DNA of 35,648 nucleotides from positions 1-35,648 of the forward strand of contig NZ_LUTP01000032.1 of the NCBI RefSeq assembly GCF_002111585.1, given 5' to 3'. Under the pieces are notes generated by a model that was given only the letters and a program-made list of their open reading frames with translations, searched no databases and was not told the DNA's origin. Positions within the stretch are counted from its first letter, which is position 1. Each line of letters opens with the position of its first letter. The stretch comes from Lonsdalea iberica. GTDB lineage: Bacteria > Pseudomonadota > Gammaproteobacteria > Enterobacterales > Enterobacteriaceae. Below, one piece after another: positions 32,688 through 35,648 of this stretch. The position numbers and the translations under genes are program-made.

Positions 32688-33512
32688 TTATTCAGTTATG
32701 ATTTGACTGAGGTAGTGACTGAGCCCTTCGCTCCATCCCCGTGGCCCGGTAAGTGCCGTGCGATAAATTTCGCCAGGATATTCAGGTGACAACGTCACTT
32801 TGTCGCTAACGACACCCTTGATGATGACGGCGTGCTGTGTCGCCTCCAACAGGGCGCGGTCATTCGGTCCATCGCCGAGTCCCAGTGTGGTGATAGCGGT
32901 TCCCGCCCGTTGTTGGTACTGCTTCGTTAGCCACTCCACCGCATGGCCTTTGCTGACGGCTTCGCCCATCACATGGTAAAAGCGGCCGCCCTGCGTTAAG
33001 GCGAGCTGATAGGGCTTGAGACAAGCGGCAAAGCGTTCCAGTTCAACGTCATTGCCCAACCATATCAATGGTTCTGAACCTTCCCGGCGCCGTGCAAGCG
33101 CTGCATCGCTCATAGCCAGCCCGGTAATATCGGCCACCTCGGCGTCCGTCATCTCTGAAAACCCTTTGAAATCAAACGCGTGTTTTATCCGCAAACGGTG
33201 CAATATTTCACAGAGACTCGGGTAGTCAGCACTAAAGATTTTGTGAGGGAAATCAGGATGATTCTTCCAGGACGCGGGAAGCGTCACCAAAGCGCCGTTT
33301 TCAGCAATGAACGGGGCGTCGCTCAGGCCGAAGGCGTGCTGTAGCGCCGCCACTTCGGCGGCCGTTTTACTGGTGGTAATAATGACCGGTACCTGTGCGG
33401 CCCGCAGGCGTGTAAGCCACGGTTTGGCCGGTTGCCAGTCGTAAGTGTCATGGTCCAGCAGCGAACCATCCAAATCGGTAAAGATCACCCATTCAGCTGC
33501 ACATTCAGGCAT
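32688..33512 (-). CDS. gpgP: Glucosyl-3-phosphoglycerate phosphatase (HAD family, MPGP type)
   Basis: Removes the phosphate from glucosyl-3-phosphoglycerate to give glucosylglycerate; a cytoplasmic Mg-dependent HAD phosphatase. It has 274 aa. Motif I is FTDLDGSLLD (nucleophile Asp13, acid Asp15). A TTSKT segment supplies motif II near residue 46, Lys188 is a candidate for motif III, and motif IV is GDGPNDR (Asp214, Asp218). It belongs to the mannosyl-3-phosphoglycerate phosphatase-like subfamily (E. coli YedP type); pairing with gpgS argues for the glucosyl substrate. The ATG at 33512 follows a perfect GGAGGT; an in-frame start at 33545 lacks such a site. First gene of the gpgP-gpgS operon. 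Confidence 0.88.
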   Translation of the reverse strand: MPECAAEWVIFTDLDGSLLDHDTYDWQPAKPWLTRLRAAQVPVIITTSKTAAEVAALQHAFGLSDAPFIAENGALVTLPASWKNHPDFPHKIFSADYPSLCEILHRLRIKHAFDFKGFSEMTDAEVADITGLAMSDAALARRREGSEPLIWLGNDVELERFAACLKPYQLALTQGGRFYHVMGEAVSKGHAVEWLTKQYQQRAGTAITTLGLGDGPNDRALLEATQHAVIIKGVVSDKVTLSPEYPGEIYRTALTGPRGWSEGLSHYLSQIITE

Positions 33513-33550
33513 TTGACCTCCATTAACGATAGGGGGACATAACAAGGTAA

Positions 33551-33567
33551 CTCTGGCAGGTGTAGGG
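33551..33567 (-). promoter_or_regulatory. Possible sigma-S type -10 element of gpgPS
   Basis: The minus strand reads CCCTACACCT, close to the sigma-S -10 consensus CTACACTT with its preceding C, about 46 bp upstream of the gpgP ATG. There is no clear -35. It would fit osmotic or stationary-phase induction, but is a single short match. Confidence 0.3.
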
Positions 33568-33722
33568 ACGCCGCGTTGTCAGTAGGAAAATGGGCTTAAA
33601 ATCAGAACGATGAGCTCGGCCGCTGCATTTCACGCTTCACTAAGCGTATGCACGTATTTTCATTTGTGCAACTTGATGAGCAGCCGAGTCTCCTGTCGGT
33701 AGCAGGGATAGGTGGGGCAGAT

Positions 33723-34643
33723 TTAGATCCCCAGCGCGGCGCGGGCGACGCGACCCGCCGCCAGATCCCATGCGCCCGTTCCCACGGTTTTGTACACGAT
33801 CGGCCGTCTCGTCGCCGGGGCATCACGCAATGCGCTGATCAGTGAGCGGACGGAGGCCCAATCCACGCCAGCCTGAAGCAGATCGCCGGCTTCTTGTTTC
33901 GCGCCCTCGGGATCGTCAACGTAGATGTCGCTTCCCGCCAGCGTTCGGGGACCGATTTCCGCCATGTTCGGCTTAAAGGCGCCGACGCCGATGACCAAGA
34001 CCTCCGGGCGCGCATCCGCATGATAAAACGCCGAGGTGCTAGTCGTGAGGGTAATGACGACGTTCGCGCTCGCCGGGAGGGCATCGGATGCGCAGGGGGT
34101 AAGCGCGGGATGTAGAGACGCATGCTGTTCGCAGAAGGCTTCAGCGCGTCCGGGACGAGACCCTCGGACCCACACCTTGCAGTTTGGGTACAGTTCGGCA
34201 ATGGCGCGCAGATGATAAATCGCCTGCGTGCCGGTGCCGATGAGCAGTATTTCTTCAGGGGCCGCCTGCATAAAAGTACGAATCCCGAGCATGGATACGG
34301 CGGCGGTGCGACGTCCGGTGACTTCCGGCCCGTCGAGCACGAACAGCGGGACGCCGGTTTGTGCGTCGAATACGGTGACTAACCCGTGGATGGTGGGGAT
34401 GTGACGAATTTTGTTATCCGGGACGACGTTCACCAGTTTGTGGATAGCCACGTCATGGCTGACGGCCGGCATGCTCAGCATGACCGCACTTTCCGACATG
34501 GGAACCACCAGTCGCTCAGGGCTGAGGATCCCGCCTGTCGCATACTCTTGCGCCGCCTGGGCAATCGCATCGACCAGTGCAGAAAAGTTAAGCAATTTGG
34601 CGGTATCTTCGCGGTTATAGGTAACGTAAGACTGAGTTTTCAT
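33723..34643 (-). CDS. Ornithine cyclodeaminase/mu-crystallin family protein
   Basis: NAD(P)-dependent enzyme family that includes ornithine cyclodeaminase, Delta1-pyrroline-2-carboxylate (or piperideine-2-carboxylate) reductase and mu-crystallin. It has 306 aa. Lys69 in HKLVNVVPDN and Arg111/Arg112 in GPEVTGRRTAAVS are the usual substrate carboxylate contacts. The Rossmann loop is GTGTQA (136-141). The sequence does not decide between cyclodeaminase and ketimine reductase; many plant-associated relatives are the reductase type. The ATG at 34643 has a GGAG site. It lies 78 bp downstream of the glutaminase gene on the same strand, possibly cotranscribed. A link to proline or glutamate metabolism is inference. 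Confidence 0.88.
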   Translation of the reverse strand: MKTQSYVTYNREDTAKLLNFSALVDAIAQAAQEYATGGILSPERLVVPMSESAVMLSMPAVSHDVAIHKLVNVVPDNKIRHIPTIHGLVTVFDAQTGVPLFVLDGPEVTGRRTAAVSMLGIRTFMQAAPEEILLIGTGTQAIYHLRAIAELYPNCKVWVRGSRPGRAEAFCEQHASLHPALTPCASDALPASANVVITLTTSTSAFYHADARPEVLVIGVGAFKPNMAEIGPRTLAGSDIYVDDPEGAKQEAGDLLQAGVDWASVRSLISALRDAPATRRPIVYKTVGTGAWDLAAGRVARAALGI

Positions 34644-34721
34644 TAAGACTCCCTGAAGGTGAGTTTACATAACGGCCCAGGGCGTTAGGAGACGACGTCG
34701 CCGGCCTTTATAGAATAGAGG

Positions 34722-35648
34722 CTAGAAAATCGACCATTCGAGCCGTTCTGACAGCCGCTCCAGCGCTGCAATGCCCGCAAGCGAGTTCCCCGACGCATCC
34801 AGCTCAGGTGACCATACGGCAATGCTCATTTCTCCCGGCACGATGGCGATAATTCCCCCGCCAACGCCTGACTTGGCGGGCATTCCTACGCGCCAGGCAA
34901 ACTCCCCGGCGCCGTCGTACATGCCGCTGGTCATGAGTAATGCATTCACCTGACGCGTCTGACGCGAAGATAACAACGCGGGCGTATGGTCTTGAGAACG
35001 TCCATGACTGGCGAGAAAAAGGAAGCAGCGCGCGAGCTCCGCACAGCTCATCGACAGTGAACAGTAGTGAAAGTAGGTTTGAAGTACCTTGGGAACGTCG
35101 TTGTCGAAGTTGCCGAAAGATTTCATCAGCCAGGCTATTGCGGCATTGCGAGCGGAATGTTCGAATTCAGATTGCGCCACCGTTCGGTCGTAGTCGATGT
35201 CGGGCTGGTCGGTCAGCGAACGCACTAGTTCCAGCATTCGATGACGCGGTGCGGCGAGTCGTGTTTCGAGCATGTCGCAGACGACAAGCGCGCCGGGATT
35301 GATAAAGGGGTTGCGGGGTTTGCCGTGTTCGAGTTCCAGCTGTACCAGTGAGTTAAAGGGATGTCCCGACGGATCTTTGCCGACGCGGCGCCAAATCTCG
35401 CTGTCCTGATAACGCGTCAGCGCCAAAGACAAGGAAAGTACCTTGGATATCGACTGGATAGAGAAACGCGTGTCGGCATCGCCCGCTTGATAGCATGAGC
35501 CATCAACGCCGCAAACCGCGATCCCCAGATGGTCCGGCGCGACGCCGGCAAGGGCAGGGATGTAATCCGCAACGTGGCCTTGCCCAATCAACGGTCGGAC
35601 GTCTTCCAATATTTCTTCCAGTAAACCCTTGCTGAGTGCGGCCAAGGC
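34722..35648 (-). CDS. glsA: Glutaminase (5' end just outside window)
   Basis: Hydrolyses glutamine to glutamate and ammonia; a serine-lysine enzyme of the bacterial glutaminase family. 308 codons are in the window. Ser-x-x-Lys is visible as SISK in [10 protein letters not shown] near residue 65. Other family blocks are [52 protein letters not shown] and [14 protein letters not shown]. It resembles E. coli YneH (GlsA2, 308 aa). Compared with YneH the frame reaches the edge at about residue 1, so probably only the start codon or a few residues are missing. A TTG at 35645 could act as start, but an ATG just beyond the edge is more likely. Confidence 0.95.
   Translation of the reverse strand, partial: ALAALSKGLLEEILEDVRPLIGQGHVADYIPALAGVAPDHLGIAVCGVDGSCYQAGDADTRFSIQSISKVLSLSLALTRYQDSEIWRRVGKDPSGHPFNSLVQLELEHGKPRNPFINPGALVVCDMLETRLAAPRHRMLELVRSLTDQPDIDYDRTVAQSEFEHSARNAAIAWLMKSFGNFDNDVPKVLQTYFHYCSLSMSCAELARCFLFLASHGRSQDHTPALLSSRQTRQVNALLMTSGMYDGAGEFAWRVGMPAKSGVGGGIIAIVPGEMSIAVWSPELDASGNSLAGIAALERLSERLEWSIF

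Noticed and set aside
1-35648. CRISPR array, tRNA, insertion sequence or integrase
   Set aside because: No spaced direct repeats, tRNA-like cloverleaf, transposase or integrase frame was noticed on either strand.

Overview
The window reads as chromosomal DNA of a plant-associated member of the Enterobacterales, most likely Pectobacteriaceae (the Dickeya, Brenneria or Lonsdalea side). This rests on Escherichia-like gene order (rsx - ydgJ - add; ydgA - manA - fumC - tus; ynfM - ynfL - mlc - ynfK; ynfD - ynfB; ydfG), moderately high G+C, and genes for glucosylglycerate synthesis as known from Dickeya. The tus gene and a Ter site place it in the replication terminus region. Assignment to genus is inference.

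Layout. Bases 1-2440 (minus strand) hold the rsx/rnf electron-transport genes: a partial rsxC, rsxB, and only a decayed 3' stub of rsxA. Bases 2678-6532 hold a 6-phospho-beta-glucosidase behind a strong LacI-type operator, then ydgJ (oxidoreductase) and a YfeH-type transporter. Bases 6584-8450 form an AT-rich accessory island with one gene. Its product carries the His-Asn-Gln-Cys pattern of CE-clan cysteine proteases/acetyltransferases (the SseL/ElaD/YopJ world) and is the best candidate for an undescribed host-directed factor. Bases 8451-14961 are add, ydgA, manA, fumC and tus, with a Ter site just upstream of tus. Bases 15065-19525 are ynfM, its divergent LysR regulator, mlc with a probable autoregulatory operator, and a second bioD.

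Bases 19778-28396 are one giant gene for a cyclic beta-1,2-glucan synthase (NdvB/ChvB/Cgs type, 2872 aa), an enzyme best known from Rhizobiales. It is followed by the small periplasmic proteins YnfD and YnfB, a MoaF-like gene broken by two frameshifts, and a secreted cupin. Bases 30293-35648 (minus strand) are ydfG, gpgP-gpgS (glucosylglycerate synthesis), an ornithine cyclodeaminase-family gene and a 5'-truncated glutaminase.

Two themes link the genes. One is osmotic adaptation: cyclic glucan in the periplasm, glucosylglycerate in the cytoplasm and glutamine/glutamate turnover. The other is sugar control: ManA, Mlc and phospho-beta-glucosidase. The Ter orientation and the strand of five KOPS-like octamers agree that this segment is replicated from left to right toward dif. 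No tRNA, rRNA, insertion sequence or CRISPR array was seen.
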